Assembly (NCBI RefSeq): GCF_018729455.1
Contig: NZ_JAHHZF010000013.1
Coordinates: 1 to 64,000 of the forward strand
Source of the DNA: Prosthecodimorpha staleyi
GTDB lineage: Bacteria > Pseudomonadota > Alphaproteobacteria > Rhizobiales > Ancalomicrobiaceae
Direction of reading: 5' to 3'
Length of the DNA stretch: 64,000 nucleotides
Position 1 is the first letter of the stretch, and each line of letters opens with the position of its first letter. This document shows positions 18,437 to 27,146 of this stretch, in pieces. The notes under the pieces were generated by a model, which saw nothing but the letters and a program-made list of their open reading frames with translations, made no database searches and had not been told where the DNA came from. A program made the position numbers and the translations under genes.

Positions 18437-19487
18437 CGGCGGCGCCCTCCCGGACGATCCGGAATGGGACGCAGGGGTCGAAGGCGGCAATGCATCGCGA
18501 CAGGACCCGCTCGACGGCCCGATCGGGATCGCCGGCGGCACCTCTTTCCGTTGCCCCGTGCCCCACCGCCAGGCCGACCAGCATGCGCGCGACCGGACCC
18601 TGCGGGTGAAAGTTCCATTCCGTCGGTGCCAGCACGCGGGCCTCCCGGATCCGTCCATCCGCCGCGATCGCGACCCGATAGTGCAGGCGTCCGCGCGGGC
18701 TTTCCACTGCGGCGAAACCCGCACCGTCGCCGAGGCTGCCATGCGCGATCCAGCCCGGATCCTGCGCGGCGCCGTCGATTTCCGAGACCGCTGCACGGAT
18801 CTCGATCCGGCGGGCGCGGATCGCCGTGCCGGGTGCCGCCGCCGTTCCGCCGCAGCGCGCGGCCGGCCCGGTCTCCGGGCAGCGCGCGTCGAGCGCCGGG
18901 CGGGCCGCGAAGTCCGGATCGGCGGCGAGGCCGGCGAGCACCGCCGGGTCGTCGGCTGCGGTGAGCCCGTCGACCGGATGCGGCGGCTCCAGGGGCGGCG
19001 CTGCCGCACCGACGTCCGTATCGCCGAGTTCGAGCGTGGCCGCGGCGCCGAGAAGCGCTGCGGCAAACCGGTCCGGCCCGGCGCCGCCATGGGCGAGCCC
19101 CCGGGCGGCGGCGAGCATGTCCCGCAACCGGCGCCGCGTCTCGTCGTTGGCCATGCCCGGCAGGGTCTCCGTCGCCGCCAGATGTCCGAGATGTTCGGCA
19201 ACCCGCTCTGCGGCCAGACGCCGGACCCAGGCGGCCGTCTCATTCGCCGCGATGTTCCGGCCGCGCGCCGCCGCGCCGGCGAAGTGCAAGGCCGCGGCGT
19301 GGGAGGCGCCGCAGGGTCCGTGCAGCAGCGCCAGCATCGGCACGATGTCGTCGACCGGCCGTCCGGCGAAGCGCGACACGATCGACAACGGGCGCAGGCT
19401 GCGGATGTCGGCCGTGCGCACCCGCCCGTCCGCGACCTCGACGCGGATCTCGACCCGACCGGCTTCGGGGGCGGGCAGCGCATTCAT
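18429..19487 (-). CDS. hupK: Hydrogenase assembly protein HupK (degenerate large-subunit homologue)
   Basis: 352 residues. It is a shrunken relative of the NiFe large subunit: the first CxxC site is reduced to H56-G-P-C59 and the C-terminal site to DPCVPF, so one cysteine of each pair survives. This is the HupK/HoxV pattern; the protein is thought to act as an extra scaffold for Fe(CN)2CO transfer under aerobic conditions. The middle part (about 150-220) is low-complexity and rich in Ala and Pro. It overlaps hupJ (ATGA) and hypA (8 nt). Confidence 0.87.
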   Translation of the reverse strand: MNALPAPEAGRVEIRVEVADGRVRTADIRSLRPLSIVSRFAGRPVDDIVPMLALLHGPCGASHAAALHFAGAAARGRNIAANETAAWVRRLAAERVAEHLGHLAATETLPGMANDETRRRLRDMLAAARGLAHGGAGPDRFAAALLGAAATLELGDTDVGAAAPPLEPPHPVDGLTAADDPAVLAGLAADPDFAARPALDARCPETGPAARCGGTAAAPGTAIRARRIEIRAAVSEIDGAAQDPGWIAHGSLGDGAGFAAVESPRGRLHYRVAIAADGRIREARVLAPTEWNFHPQGPVARMLVGLAVGHGATERGAAGDPDRAVERVLSRCIAAFDPCVPFRIVREGAADA

Positions 19488-19999
19488 GATGCCGCCTCGG
19501 CGGAACGGCGCGGGAACAGCAGGCTGCGGCGGTCGGTCGGCCGCGCCAGCTGCCGTTCGAGTATCGGTTCGGGCGGCGCCGGCCGTTCGAACAGGGCCTC
19601 GAGCGCCGCCTCCGCGACGAGGCGCGTCGCGGCGGGATCGTCGAACATGTCCATCGGCGAGAACAGCGAGGCGAGCGCCACGGTCCCGACCGGGCCGGCC
19701 TCGCCGACGATCGCCTCGATGGGCCCGGCCGGCAGGTCGAGCACGAGGGTTGCGCCGGCCGCCGGCATGCTGCGCGCGCGAGCCGGAACCGCGACCACAT
19801 TCATGAACCAGGGCGTCACGCCGACCCCGACATGAAAATCGCCGTGCCGACGGAAATCCGTGACCTGGACCTCCAGCACCGGGTTGTAGATCGGCAGGTC
19901 GGCCATGCGCTGCGCCACCTCCCGCCACCAGGCGGCGAGGCGGGGGCCGGGATCCTCCGTCGGCCGGCCCGCATCGTCACGCCCCGCATCGTCACGCAT
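19484..19999 (-). CDS. hupJ: Hydrogenase assembly chaperone HupJ (HybE family)
   Basis: 171 residues of the HybE/HupJ family: MADLPIYNPVLEVQVTDFR and the later TPWFMNVVAVPA are the family signatures. Such chaperones bind Tat-exported subunits and hold them until assembly is complete. ATG 19999 overlaps hupI by eight bases (ATGCGTGA). The first 15 residues are not conserved-looking, so a slightly later start cannot be excluded. Confidence 0.87.
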   Translation of the reverse strand: MRDDAGRDDAGRPTEDPGPRLAAWWREVAQRMADLPIYNPVLEVQVTDFRRHGDFHVGVGVTPWFMNVVAVPARARSMPAAGATLVLDLPAGPIEAIVGEAGPVGTVALASLFSPMDMFDDPAATRLVAEAALEALFERPAPPEPILERQLARPTDRRSLLFPRRSAEAAS

Positions 20000-20180
20000 C
20001 GTCGAGCCTCAGGAACTTCTCGCGCGGCATGTCGCAATGCGGGCAGCGCCATTCCTCGGGCAGGTCCTCGAAGGCGACGCCGGGCGGAATCTGCCAGACG
20101 TCGTCGCCGACCGCGGGGTCGTAGACGGTCCAGCAGACGCCGCATTCGAAGCGGGCGAGACGGGCGGCCAGCTCGGTCAT
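19992..20180 (-). CDS. hupI: Rubredoxin HupI
   Basis: 62 residues with the two rubredoxin knuckles CGVCWTVYDP and CPHCDMPREKF that bind one Fe by four cysteines. HupI rubredoxins are needed for hydrogenase maturation in air, probably as a redox partner for the iron-sulfur small subunit. Its start overlaps the hupH stop (ATGA). Confidence 0.93.
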   Translation of the reverse strand: MTELAARLARFECGVCWTVYDPAVGDDVWQIPPGVAFEDLPEEWRCPHCDMPREKFLRLDDA

Positions 20181-21034
20181 ACGAAATAGGCCTCGTGGAT
20201 CTCGCGCAGGCGCTCGGCGGAATCGCGGAAGTCCTCTTCCGCCGCGCTGACCACCTCGGGCACGTCGCCGATCTCGATCGTGTCGAGCAGCACCGTGTCC
20301 ATCGAATTGGTGAACTGGATCGACCAGACGCCGTTGATCGCGGTCGCCTGCGCCCGGCAATTGCCGTAGCCGCGCGAGACCAGCCGCACCGGCCCGGTGC
20401 CGAGCGAGGCCTGCAGGAAGTCGAGATCCTCCGGCGTCATGGGCAGGAGCGTCAGCGAGATGGTGCGCGGCGGGTCGCCCGGCCGGCGGCTGAGGACGGC
20501 ATCGCGGATCTCGGCCAGCACCGGCAGGACGTTCATCGCACCCTCCGGCGGGGTGCCGATTTCGATGTCCGGCAACGTCATGGCGGCGGCGCGGCGCACG
20601 GCCTGCGGCACCGCGGAGACCTCGGCATAGTCGGCGACCAGCCGGCCCTCGGCATCGGTGAAGCGGACGCGCCAGAGGCCGGCCATCACGCTTTCCTGCA
20701 CCTGCGCGACGACGCCGTCCGGCAGCGCCACGGTCGCCGCCACCTCGCCCTCGCCGAGCACGTCGGCGACGAGTCGCATCTCCTCCTCGCCGAGCCGGCC
20801 GAGATCGAAGATCAGCCCCGGCGCGGTCGCGGTCTGCCGGTCGAGCGCATCGGCAAGCCGCGGCAGGAGATCGGCGACGCGCGGGCAGCGCGCCACCAGG
20901 GCGGCGGCGTCGGACGTCGCCAGGAAGCGCAGGCCGTCGCGGCCCTGGCGGGGCGAGAGGTCGACGCCGCCGATCGGCAGGATGGCGAGCGGCTGGTCGG
21001 AGCCCTCGGGGGCGACCCAGAATCCGGCCTTCAT
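20177..21034 (-). CDS. hupH: Hydrogenase expression/assembly protein HupH
   Basis: 285 residues, a HupH/HyaF-family protein: the C-terminal half carries SRGYGNCRAQATAINGVWSIQFTN and then DTVLLDTIEIGDVPEVV, the family signatures. It helps mature the iron-sulfur small subunit, without a known enzymatic activity. Both ends overlap neighbours by ATGA (hupG upstream, hupI downstream). Confidence 0.9.
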   Translation of the reverse strand: MKAGFWVAPEGSDQPLAILPIGGVDLSPRQGRDGLRFLATSDAAALVARCPRVADLLPRLADALDRQTATAPGLIFDLGRLGEEEMRLVADVLGEGEVAATVALPDGVVAQVQESVMAGLWRVRFTDAEGRLVADYAEVSAVPQAVRRAAAMTLPDIEIGTPPEGAMNVLPVLAEIRDAVLSRRPGDPPRTISLTLLPMTPEDLDFLQASLGTGPVRLVSRGYGNCRAQATAINGVWSIQFTNSMDTVLLDTIEIGDVPEVVSAAEEDFRDSAERLREIHEAYFV

Positions 21035-21477
21035 GCGGGGCTCCTGCGGCTCGAATGGGTGATCTCGACGCGCGGCCCGGCGGGCGCGGCCATGACGGGG
21101 GCATCGGGGCTCAGTTTCGGATCGATGGCGGCCAGATAGTCGACCCAGTCCATCACCCGCGGCATCACGGCGAGCGGTTCGCCGCCGCGCACCAGCGCCA
21201 GGCTCGGCAGCAGACGGACGTTGAAGCGGGCCATCAGGGCGGTTTCGGCCGCGCGCTCGACGCGGGCGGCGCGCAGCCGGCCCGGGAAGGCGGCGATCAG
21301 CTCGGGCAGGATCACCGCCACGTCGACCGCTTCGCCGCGCGCTTCCGGATCGCCGGTGAAGAACAGCAGGGCATGGGGGCTCTCGCCGGCCGCGGGGGCC
21401 AGGAAGGCGTCCACGCTGGCGGCATCGATGGTCGGAATGCCGTGCCGGGTGGCCAGCGCGGCGATCAGGGGAGGCAT
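21031..21477 (-). CDS. hupG: Thioredoxin-fold hydrogenase chaperone HupG (HyaE/HoxO family)
   Basis: 148 residues. A thioredoxin-like fold without the CxxC pair, as in HyaE/HoxO: LLFFTGDPEARGEAVDVAVILPELIAAF and RFNVRLLPSLALVRGGE are typical. It binds the Tat signal of the small subunit and holds back immature export. AGGAGAT precedes the ATG. The C-terminal tail after residue 125 is variable. Confidence 0.87.
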   Translation of the reverse strand: MPPLIAALATRHGIPTIDAASVDAFLAPAAGESPHALLFFTGDPEARGEAVDVAVILPELIAAFPGRLRAARVERAAETALMARFNVRLLPSLALVRGGEPLAVMPRVMDWVDYLAAIDPKLSPDAPVMAAPAGPRVEITHSSRRSPA

Positions 21478-21563
21478 GGCAATCTCCTCGGGACAAAAGG
21501 CGCGATAGATCTGTCGGCCGGCGGTCTCGGCCCGGGGATGCTGCCTCGGGGCCGGGCCGCCGC

Positions 21564-21854
21564 TCAGGCGAGATGGGCGGGTAACTGGGGCTCGCGGTCG
21601 ATCAGGTCGGCGAAGAGATGGTCGAAGGCCCGCCCGTCCAGGGCGGCGGCGAGACCTTCCAGCGCCCGGTCGATCGCCTCGGCCTCGTCCGGATCGAGCA
21701 CCCGGACCGCGCTGTCGATATGGATCAGGAGCCGGGCGCCGGCCGGCTGCGCCCCGACCAGCAGGACCGAGACCCGGCGGGTCTCCGCGCCGCGGCTGAC
21801 CAGCGCGGTGAAGCCGTCGCTCTCCACGACCGTCATGGGCACGCCGAGGCACAT
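21564..21854 (-). CDS. hupF: HypC-like chaperone HupF
   Basis: 96 residues beginning MCLGVP, a HypC paralogue dedicated to the uptake hydrogenase with the functional Cys2 and a longer C-terminus. It stabilises the large subunit, especially at higher oxygen. It lies between hupE and hupG. The 86-bp gap to hupG shows no obvious promoter. Confidence 0.92.
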   Translation of the reverse strand: MCLGVPMTVVESDGFTALVSRGAETRRVSVLLVGAQPAGARLLIHIDSAVRVLDPDEAEAIDRALEGLAAALDGRAFDHLFADLIDREPQLPAHLA

Positions 21855-21868
21855 GGACCCGCTCCCGC

Positions 21869-22474
21869 TCAGAGACCGGCGAACAGGGCGAGACCGGTCA
21901 AGGTCACGACCGCGCCGGGGAGGCGTTCGAACGACCCGCCGGCCCGCGCGCCGATCAGGCCGAGACCGAGGCCGCCGGCATGCAGGGCCGCGGTGGCGAT
22001 CAGGAAGCCGAGGCCATAGGCGACCGGACCGGCCAGTTCGGGCATCTCGGCGCCATGGGCATGCCCGTGGAACAGCGCGAACAGGGCGACCAGCGCCGAG
22101 GCAGCCGCGGTCGGGACGCGCAGCTTCAGGGTGGCGATCAGCCCGAGCACCACGACCGAACCGGCGATGACCTGCTCGATGGCCGGGAGTTCGATCCCCG
22201 CCCAGCCAATCCCGGCACCCACCACCATGGCGGCCATGAAGGCGGCCGGGACGATCAGCATGGCCCGGCGGCCGAGTGAGGCGGCCCACAGGCCGACCGC
22301 CACCATGGCGGCCAGATGGTCGATCCCCGAAAGCGGGTGCATCAGGCCGGCGGTGAAGCCGGAATGGTCGTGCGGCATGACGCCGGTATGGGCCAGCGCC
22401 ACGTCCGGCATCAGGGCAAGGCCAGACACCAGGGCGAGGCCCGGGACGGCGGCGGCGACAAGACGGTTTTTCAT
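21869..22474 (-). CDS. hupE: HupE/UreJ-type nickel permease
   Basis: 201 residues with a cleavable-looking signal (to about residue 28, VALA-HTG) and six further hydrophobic segments. The HPLSGIDHLAAM motif in the first segment and FHGHAHGAEMP in the third are the metal-binding signatures. HupE imports Ni2+ by facilitated diffusion for hydrogenase synthesis. GGGGGAAC ahead of ATG is the ribosome-binding site. Its position after hupD matches R. leguminosarum. Confidence 0.92.
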   Translation of the reverse strand: MKNRLVAAAVPGLALVSGLALMPDVALAHTGVMPHDHSGFTAGLMHPLSGIDHLAAMVAVGLWAASLGRRAMLIVPAAFMAAMVVGAGIGWAGIELPAIEQVIAGSVVVLGLIATLKLRVPTAAASALVALFALFHGHAHGAEMPELAGPVAYGLGFLIATAALHAGGLGLGLIGARAGGSFERLPGAVVTLTGLALFAGL

Positions 22475-22591
22475 GGCGGTTCCCCCTTCGGAACGTCGTC
22501 TGGAGCGTTGGGTAGGAGCGCCGCGGATCCGGCCGGGCCGGGATCGGGCGCTTCGTCAGTCTGATGCGTCGGCAGGGCCCTGTGCCGGCCC

Positions 22592-23209
22592 TCAGGCGGC
22601 CGGCGCGGAACCGGCGGCCGCATGCCGCTCGTAGGCGGCATGGTCGATGTCGTTGGCCAGCAACTGCTGCTCGGGCGGCAGCGGCACCGTCCGCGGCCGG
22701 ACCGCGATGCCCCAGCCGGCCAGGACCTCCAGCGCGAGGTCCAGAGCCGGTCCGATCGCAGCGGCGACCGGCCCGGTCAGCGGCCCGCCCCAGTCCTCGA
22801 GGTCGACCGGCTGGCAGCCGATCAAAGCCAGGGAGGTCGGGTAGCGGCCGAGCAGGTCGGCGGCCGAGAGCACCTCCTGGAAGCCGGTCTGGTGCAGGCT
22901 CATCTTCTTGTTGCCGGTGAAGCGCGGCACTTCCGCGTCGCGGACGAGATGGACCGTGCCGGGCTCCAATCCGTAGTCGATCGCGTCGAAGACCAGCAGC
23001 AGGTCGTGCGAGGCGACATGGTCGACCAGGTAGAGCCCCTGCGTGCCGCCATCCAGGATGGTGACCTCGGCGTCGGTCTCGAAGCGGCGGTGGAAGGCCT
23101 CCACGGTGCGCACGCCGAAACCCTCGTCGGCCCACAGGATGTTGCCGATGCCGAGGACCAGCACCCGGGCGGCCGGCCGTTGCGCGTCATGCCCCGTCTC
23201 GGCGCCCAT
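22592..23209 (-). CDS. hupD: Hydrogenase maturation endopeptidase HupD
   Basis: 205 residues. HupD binds Ni in the large-subunit precursor and cleaves its C-terminal tail after the conserved His. The Ni-sensing residues are visible: Glu in GIGNILWADEGFG, Asp in VFDAIDYG and His in MSLHQTG. Length and motif spacing are standard for the HyaD/HybD family. The start is one base after the hupC stop. Confidence 0.93.
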   Translation of the reverse strand: MGAETGHDAQRPAARVLVLGIGNILWADEGFGVRTVEAFHRRFETDAEVTILDGGTQGLYLVDHVASHDLLLVFDAIDYGLEPGTVHLVRDAEVPRFTGNKKMSLHQTGFQEVLSAADLLGRYPTSLALIGCQPVDLEDWGGPLTGPVAAAIGPALDLALEVLAGWGIAVRPRTVPLPPEQQLLANDIDHAAYERHAAAGSAPAA

Positions 23210-23210
23210 C

Positions 23211-23957
23211 TCAGCCCTCCCGCTCGTCGCGGAACTGCCGTTCGCCGGAGATCATGGTCGAGATCATGGTCTGCCGGGACATGATGTCCTCGCGGATCGC
23301 CGCGTAGATGTGGATCACGGCGAACACGACGATCACCCACATGCCCAGATGGTGCAGCGTGTGCACATCCTGGCTGTTCGGGAAATAGGTGAAGACCCAG
23401 CCGAACAGCTTCGCCTGCCAGCTGTCGATGCCGGCGCCCTCCGAATAGAGCGCGAAGCCGGTGACGATCATGAAGGCCGTGAACAGCGTGAACATCAGGA
23501 ACATGGCGACATGGGCGAGCGGATTGTGCCCGACATACTTGTAGGGCTCTTTCTCGAGGAACATGTACCAGCGCAGTTCGCGCAGGATGCCGGCCCACCA
23601 GGTGCCGCTCCAGACCGGCAGGTAGAAGATCTGCCGGGAATGGCGGTTGCCGAAGAAGGTCCACAGGATGCGGCACAGGAAGCCGATCGCCAGGACGTAG
23701 CCGGCGGAGAAATGGGCGAAGCGGATATAGCCCATCAGGAAGTGGTCGGACGCCTCGCCGGGCATGGAGGGCAGCGGCGAGCCGATGAAGTAGCCGGTCA
23801 CGGCGAGGACCACGATCGCCAGCGCGTTGGCCCAATGCCAGATCCTGACCGGCGCCTCGTAGACATAGATCGACGGGCCGGAGACGATGACGTGATCGTC
23901 GGCATCCATCACGCCGCGCAGGACGGCGCGGCTGCGGTCTTCGGAGGTGACGCTCAT
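23211..23957 (-). CDS. hupC: Hydrogenase b-type cytochrome subunit HupC
   Basis: 248 residues with four membrane helices. Heme-ligand histidines sit in the first helix (RIWHWANALAI), in FAHFSAGYVLAIG and in the last helix region (TLHHLGMWVIVVFAVIHIYAAIRED). It anchors HupSL at the periplasmic face and moves electrons into the quinone pool. It follows hupL by 12 bases. Confidence 0.94.
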   Translation of the reverse strand: MSVTSEDRSRAVLRGVMDADDHVIVSGPSIYVYEAPVRIWHWANALAIVVLAVTGYFIGSPLPSMPGEASDHFLMGYIRFAHFSAGYVLAIGFLCRILWTFFGNRHSRQIFYLPVWSGTWWAGILRELRWYMFLEKEPYKYVGHNPLAHVAMFLMFTLFTAFMIVTGFALYSEGAGIDSWQAKLFGWVFTYFPNSQDVHTLHHLGMWVIVVFAVIHIYAAIREDIMSRQTMISTMISGERQFRDEREG

Positions 23958-23969
23958 GGCCGCCTCCCT

Positions 23970-25760
23970 CTAGCGCACGGTGACGGTCGCCATGTCCTGG
24001 CCGTCGGCCGACATGACGTGGGTGGAGCAGGCCAGGCAGGGATCGAAGGAATGGATCGTGCGCAGGATTTCCAGCGGCAGCTTGGGGTCGGCCATCGGGG
24101 TGTTCATCAGCGAGGCCTCGAAGGCGCCGATATTGCCCTTCGGATCGCGCGGCGAACCGTTCCAGGTGGTCGGCACGACGCACTGGTAGTTGTCGATCTT
24201 GCCGTCCTTGATCTTGATCCAGTGGGCGAGCGCGCCGCGCGGCGCCTCGGTGAAGCCGACGCCCTTGGCCTCCTTCGGCCAGGATTCCGGCTTCCACTTG
24301 TCGGTGTTGGCGGTCGACAGGTCGCCGGCCTTGATCGAGGCCATCAGCTTGTCCTGGAAGTAGCGCATCTGCTGCGCGGCCCAGACGCATTCGAGCGCAC
24401 GCGCGGCGGTGCGGCCGAGGGTCGAGAACAGCGCGGTCAGCGGCAGGCCGAGCGCGGACAGGAAGCGGTCGGTTGGTTCCTTGAACTCCGGACGCTTCTG
24501 GACATAGCCGACCACGTAGCGGGCGAGCGGGCCGACCTCGACGGCGTGGCCCTTCCAGCGCGGCGCCTTGATCCAGGAATATTTGCCGCCCTCGTCGAGC
24601 TCCTCGATATTAGTGCGGGTGCCCTTGGCCTTGGGGCCGAGCACGTAGTTGGGCTCGGTGACGCCGTCCCAGGGATGCAGGCCCTTGCTCTCGTCCGGAT
24701 ACTTGTACCAGCTGTGGGTGACGTATTCCTGGATCTGGGCCGGGTCGGCGTGATCGATCGGGAAGACCTCGTTCAGATTGCCGTTGACGATGGCGCCATG
24801 CGGCATCTTGAGCGACTTCGGCGAATAGTCGTTGGCATGCTCCGGCACGTCGCCATAGGCCATGACCGAGGTGCCCGACAGGCCGCCGCCATAGAGCCAG
24901 TCCTTGTAGAAGCTGCCGATCGCCTGCACATCGGGGAGATAGACCTGCTCGCAGAAAGCTAGCGTCTGGTCGATGATCGAGGAGACGAGGTTCAGCCGCT
25001 CCATGTTGATCGCGCCGACCGCGCCGGTGCCGTCGACATTGATCGCGCAGGGCACGCCGCCGACCAGCCAGTTCGGATGCGGGTTCTTGCCGCCGTAGAT
25101 GGTGTGGATCTTGACGATCTCCTTCTGGAAGTCGAGCGCTTCCAGATAATGGGCGACCGCCATCAGGTTGGCTTCCGGCGGCAGCTTGTAGGCCGGATGG
25201 CCCCAATAGCCGTTCTTGAACGGCCCGAGCTGGCCGGATTCGACGAACTTCTTCAGCCGCGCCTGCAGGTCCTTGAAGTAGCCCGGCGAGGACAGCGGCC
25301 AGGACGAGATCGACTGCGCCAGCTCCGAAGTCGCCTTCGGATCGGCCGACAGCGCGGAGACCACGTCGACCCAGTCGAGCGCGTGCAGGTGGTAGAAATG
25401 GACCAGATGGTCGTGCACCTGCAGCGTCAGCTGCATGATGTTGCGGATCGTGTTGGCATTCTCGGGGATGTCGATCTTGAGCGCGTTCTCGACCGCCCTG
25501 ACCGAGGTCAGCGCGTGGGTGCCGGTGCAGACGCCGCAGATGCGCTCGGTGAAGGCCCAGGCGTCGCGCGGATCGCGGTTCTTGAGGATGACCTCGATGC
25601 CGCGCCACATCGTGCCGGTCGAGACCGCGTTGCGGATGACGTTCTTGTCGTCGACATTCACCTCGACGCGCATATGGCCTTCGATGCGGGTGACCGGATC
25701 GACGACGACGCGCTTGCCCGAATTGTCGAGCGTGTAACCGTTCGGAGTCTGGATGCCCAT
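23970..25760 (-). CDS. hupL: [NiFe]-hydrogenase large subunit HupL, group 1d type
   Basis: 596 residues. The Ni-Fe site is held by RICGVC (Cys75, Cys78) and DPCLACSTH (Cys575, Cys578), with the proteolytic tail VMS... of 15 residues after His581 that HupD removes. The start [10 protein letters not shown] at 25760 is chosen because the family N-terminus begins here; an open frame continues upstream only by chance. It has no signal peptide and is exported with HupS by the Tat pathway. It pairs with the six-cysteine small subunit, so the enzyme is expected to be an O2-tolerant uptake hydrogenase. Confidence 0.97.
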   Translation of the reverse strand: MGIQTPNGYTLDNSGKRVVVDPVTRIEGHMRVEVNVDDKNVIRNAVSTGTMWRGIEVILKNRDPRDAWAFTERICGVCTGTHALTSVRAVENALKIDIPENANTIRNIMQLTLQVHDHLVHFYHLHALDWVDVVSALSADPKATSELAQSISSWPLSSPGYFKDLQARLKKFVESGQLGPFKNGYWGHPAYKLPPEANLMAVAHYLEALDFQKEIVKIHTIYGGKNPHPNWLVGGVPCAINVDGTGAVGAINMERLNLVSSIIDQTLAFCEQVYLPDVQAIGSFYKDWLYGGGLSGTSVMAYGDVPEHANDYSPKSLKMPHGAIVNGNLNEVFPIDHADPAQIQEYVTHSWYKYPDESKGLHPWDGVTEPNYVLGPKAKGTRTNIEELDEGGKYSWIKAPRWKGHAVEVGPLARYVVGYVQKRPEFKEPTDRFLSALGLPLTALFSTLGRTAARALECVWAAQQMRYFQDKLMASIKAGDLSTANTDKWKPESWPKEAKGVGFTEAPRGALAHWIKIKDGKIDNYQCVVPTTWNGSPRDPKGNIGAFEASLMNTPMADPKLPLEILRTIHSFDPCLACSTHVMSADGQDMATVTVR

Positions 25761-25827
25761 GGCGGCGCTTTCCTCGGATTGTCGTTGGGGACGGGGCGCT
25801 GAGGCCCGGTGGACGGAGCGCGGCGCG

Positions 25828-25863
25828 GGTCCCGGGACGGCGGCGGATGCCGCCCCCGGGACC
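25828..25863 (-). other. Long hairpin in the hupS-hupL intergenic gap
   Basis: GGTCCCGGG (25828-25836) pairs with CCCGGGACC (25855-25863), and inside it GGCGGC (25839-25844) pairs with GCCGCC (25849-25854) around a GGAT loop. This 15-bp stem with a 2-nt bulge fills much of the 110-bp gap. It has no T-run, so it probably protects or tunes the hupS message. Confidence 0.6.
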
Positions 25864-25870
25864 GGCGCGC

Positions 25871-26959
25871 TCAGGCGTCCGTCTTCTCGGTCGGCTTGCC
25901 GGTCAGCCGCTTGACCGCCGTGGCGGCGGCATGGACCGCGACTGCCGCACCGACCACGCCGGCGACCGCGCCGCCGATCTGGTCGGCGTTCCGCTCGACG
26001 CCGAACTGCGTGATGGTGGTCAGCCGGTCGTAGAAGGAGCCCTTGTCCCAGAAGCCCTCTTCCGAACAGCCGATGCAGCCGTGGCCGGACTGGATCGGGA
26101 AAGAGACGCCGCCGTTCCAGCGCGTGGTCGAGCAGGCGTTGTAGGTGGTCGGGCCCTTGCAGCCCATCTTGTAGAGGCAGTAGCCCTTGCGGGCGCCGTC
26201 GTCGTCCCAGCTTTCGACGAACTGGCCGGCGTCGAAATGCGGCCGGCGGTAGCACTTGTCGTGGATGCGCTGGGAATAGAACATCTTCGGCCGACCCTGC
26301 CGGTCCAGTTCGGGCAGGCGTCCGAAGGTGGTGATGTAGGTGACGACGCCGGTCATCACCTCGGCGATCGGCGGGCAGCCCGGCACCTTGATGATCGGCT
26401 TGTTCTTGATCACCTTGTCGATCGGGGTCGCCTGGGTCGGGTTCGGCTTGGCCGCCTGGACGCAGCCCCACGAGGCGCAGGCGCCCCAGGCGATGATCGC
26501 CATGGCGTCCTCGGCCATCCATTTCAGCTTCTCGACGAAGGGCTTGCCGCCGTCGATGCAGAACATGCCGTCCTCGTTGAGCGGCGGATTGCCCTCGACG
26601 GCGAGGATGTACTGGCCCTTGTACTTCTGCTTGGTCTCTTCGAGGATCGCCTCGGCCTGATGGCCGGCGGCGGCCATGATGGTGTCGTCATAGTCGAGCG
26701 AGATCATCGACAGCACGACATCCTTGACCAGCGGATGCGCCGAACGGATGAAGCTCTCCGAGCAGCAGGTGCATTCCAGCCCGTGCATCCAGATGACCGG
26801 CGTGCGCGGCTTGGTCTCCAGCGCTTCGGCCATCTCGGCGGCGGCGATCGGACCGAGGCCGAGGCTCGCGGCGGTCAGATTGCAGAACTTCACGAAGCTG
26901 CGGCGGGTGATGCCCTGCCGGCGGATGACCTCGTAGAATGTCTCGGTGGCGGCTGCCAT
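25871..26959 (-). CDS. hupS: [NiFe]-hydrogenase small subunit HupS, O2-tolerant six-Cys type
   Basis: 362 residues with a Tat signal (TRRSFVKF at 18-25, cleavage near residue 46). The proximal cluster region contains Cys63, Cys65, Cys66, Cys161, Cys166 and Cys195. These map with a constant offset of 46 onto the six cysteines of E. coli Hyd-1 (17, 19, 20, 115, 120, 149) that build the [4Fe-3S] cluster of oxygen-tolerant enzymes; standard enzymes have Gly in place of 65 and 166. The distal cluster has His233 and Cys236 (RIHDKC) plus Cys261 and Cys267; the medial cluster has Cys295 and Cys298. A hydrophobic segment (about 325-348) is the C-terminal membrane anchor. Electrons go to HupC. Confidence 0.97.
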   Translation of the reverse strand: MAAATETFYEVIRRQGITRRSFVKFCNLTAASLGLGPIAAAEMAEALETKPRTPVIWMHGLECTCCSESFIRSAHPLVKDVVLSMISLDYDDTIMAAAGHQAEAILEETKQKYKGQYILAVEGNPPLNEDGMFCIDGGKPFVEKLKWMAEDAMAIIAWGACASWGCVQAAKPNPTQATPIDKVIKNKPIIKVPGCPPIAEVMTGVVTYITTFGRLPELDRQGRPKMFYSQRIHDKCYRRPHFDAGQFVESWDDDGARKGYCLYKMGCKGPTTYNACSTTRWNGGVSFPIQSGHGCIGCSEEGFWDKGSFYDRLTTITQFGVERNADQIGGAVAGVVGAAVAVHAAATAVKRLTGKPTEKTDA

Positions 26960-27007
26960 GTCGTCCCCCCTCCCTTTCTCGGCTGCTCGTTGGCGGGAAG
27001 CCTGATC

Positions 27008-27022
27008 GCAAGAGCCGTGCCG
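27008..27022 (-). promoter_or_regulatory. Sigma-54 (-24/-12) promoter of hupS
   Basis: Read on the minus strand, the site is CGGCACG-GCTC-TTGC. It matches the RpoN consensus TGGCACG-N4-TTGC at all but the first base, with GG and GC at the correct 10-bp spacing. Transcription would begin near 26996, giving a leader of about 37 bases before hupS. The neighbouring activator HoxA keeps the sigma-54 contact motif, and an IHF site lies just upstream. Confidence 0.82.
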
Positions 27023-27051
27023 GATGGGGGCTGATTTGGATTTATTCTAAT

Positions 27052-27064
27052 AATCAATCAGTTG
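27052..27064 (+). promoter_or_regulatory. IHF-binding site upstream of hupS promoter
   Basis: AATCAA-TCAG-TTG is a perfect match to the IHF consensus WATCAA-N4-TTR and lies in an AT-rich patch (27036-27064), about 30 bp upstream of the -24 element. IHF bending would bring distally bound HoxA to RNA polymerase, as known for other hupS promoters. A weak dyad CTGG-N4-CCAG at 27104-27115 is the only enhancer-like candidate I see further upstream. Confidence 0.75.
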
Positions 27065-27146
27065 CAGAATCGCCGTGTGGCCTGACGGTGGGGCGGGCGG
27101 ATACTGGCTTTCCAGGAGCGAAAAGCGAGTGACCACCCGGACCGGG

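Noticed and set aside
16743-19835. Plus-strand open frame of about 1030 codons opposite hypF-hypB-hypA-hupK
   Set aside because: It is the shadow of well-recognised minus-strand genes in very GC-rich sequence; its translation is low-complexity, Arg/Gly/Ala-rich and has no domain.
23970-26522. An 850-residue reading of hupL starting inside hupS
   Set aside because: The upstream 254 residues are out-of-frame hupS sequence; the family N-terminus [10 protein letters not shown] starts at 25760.
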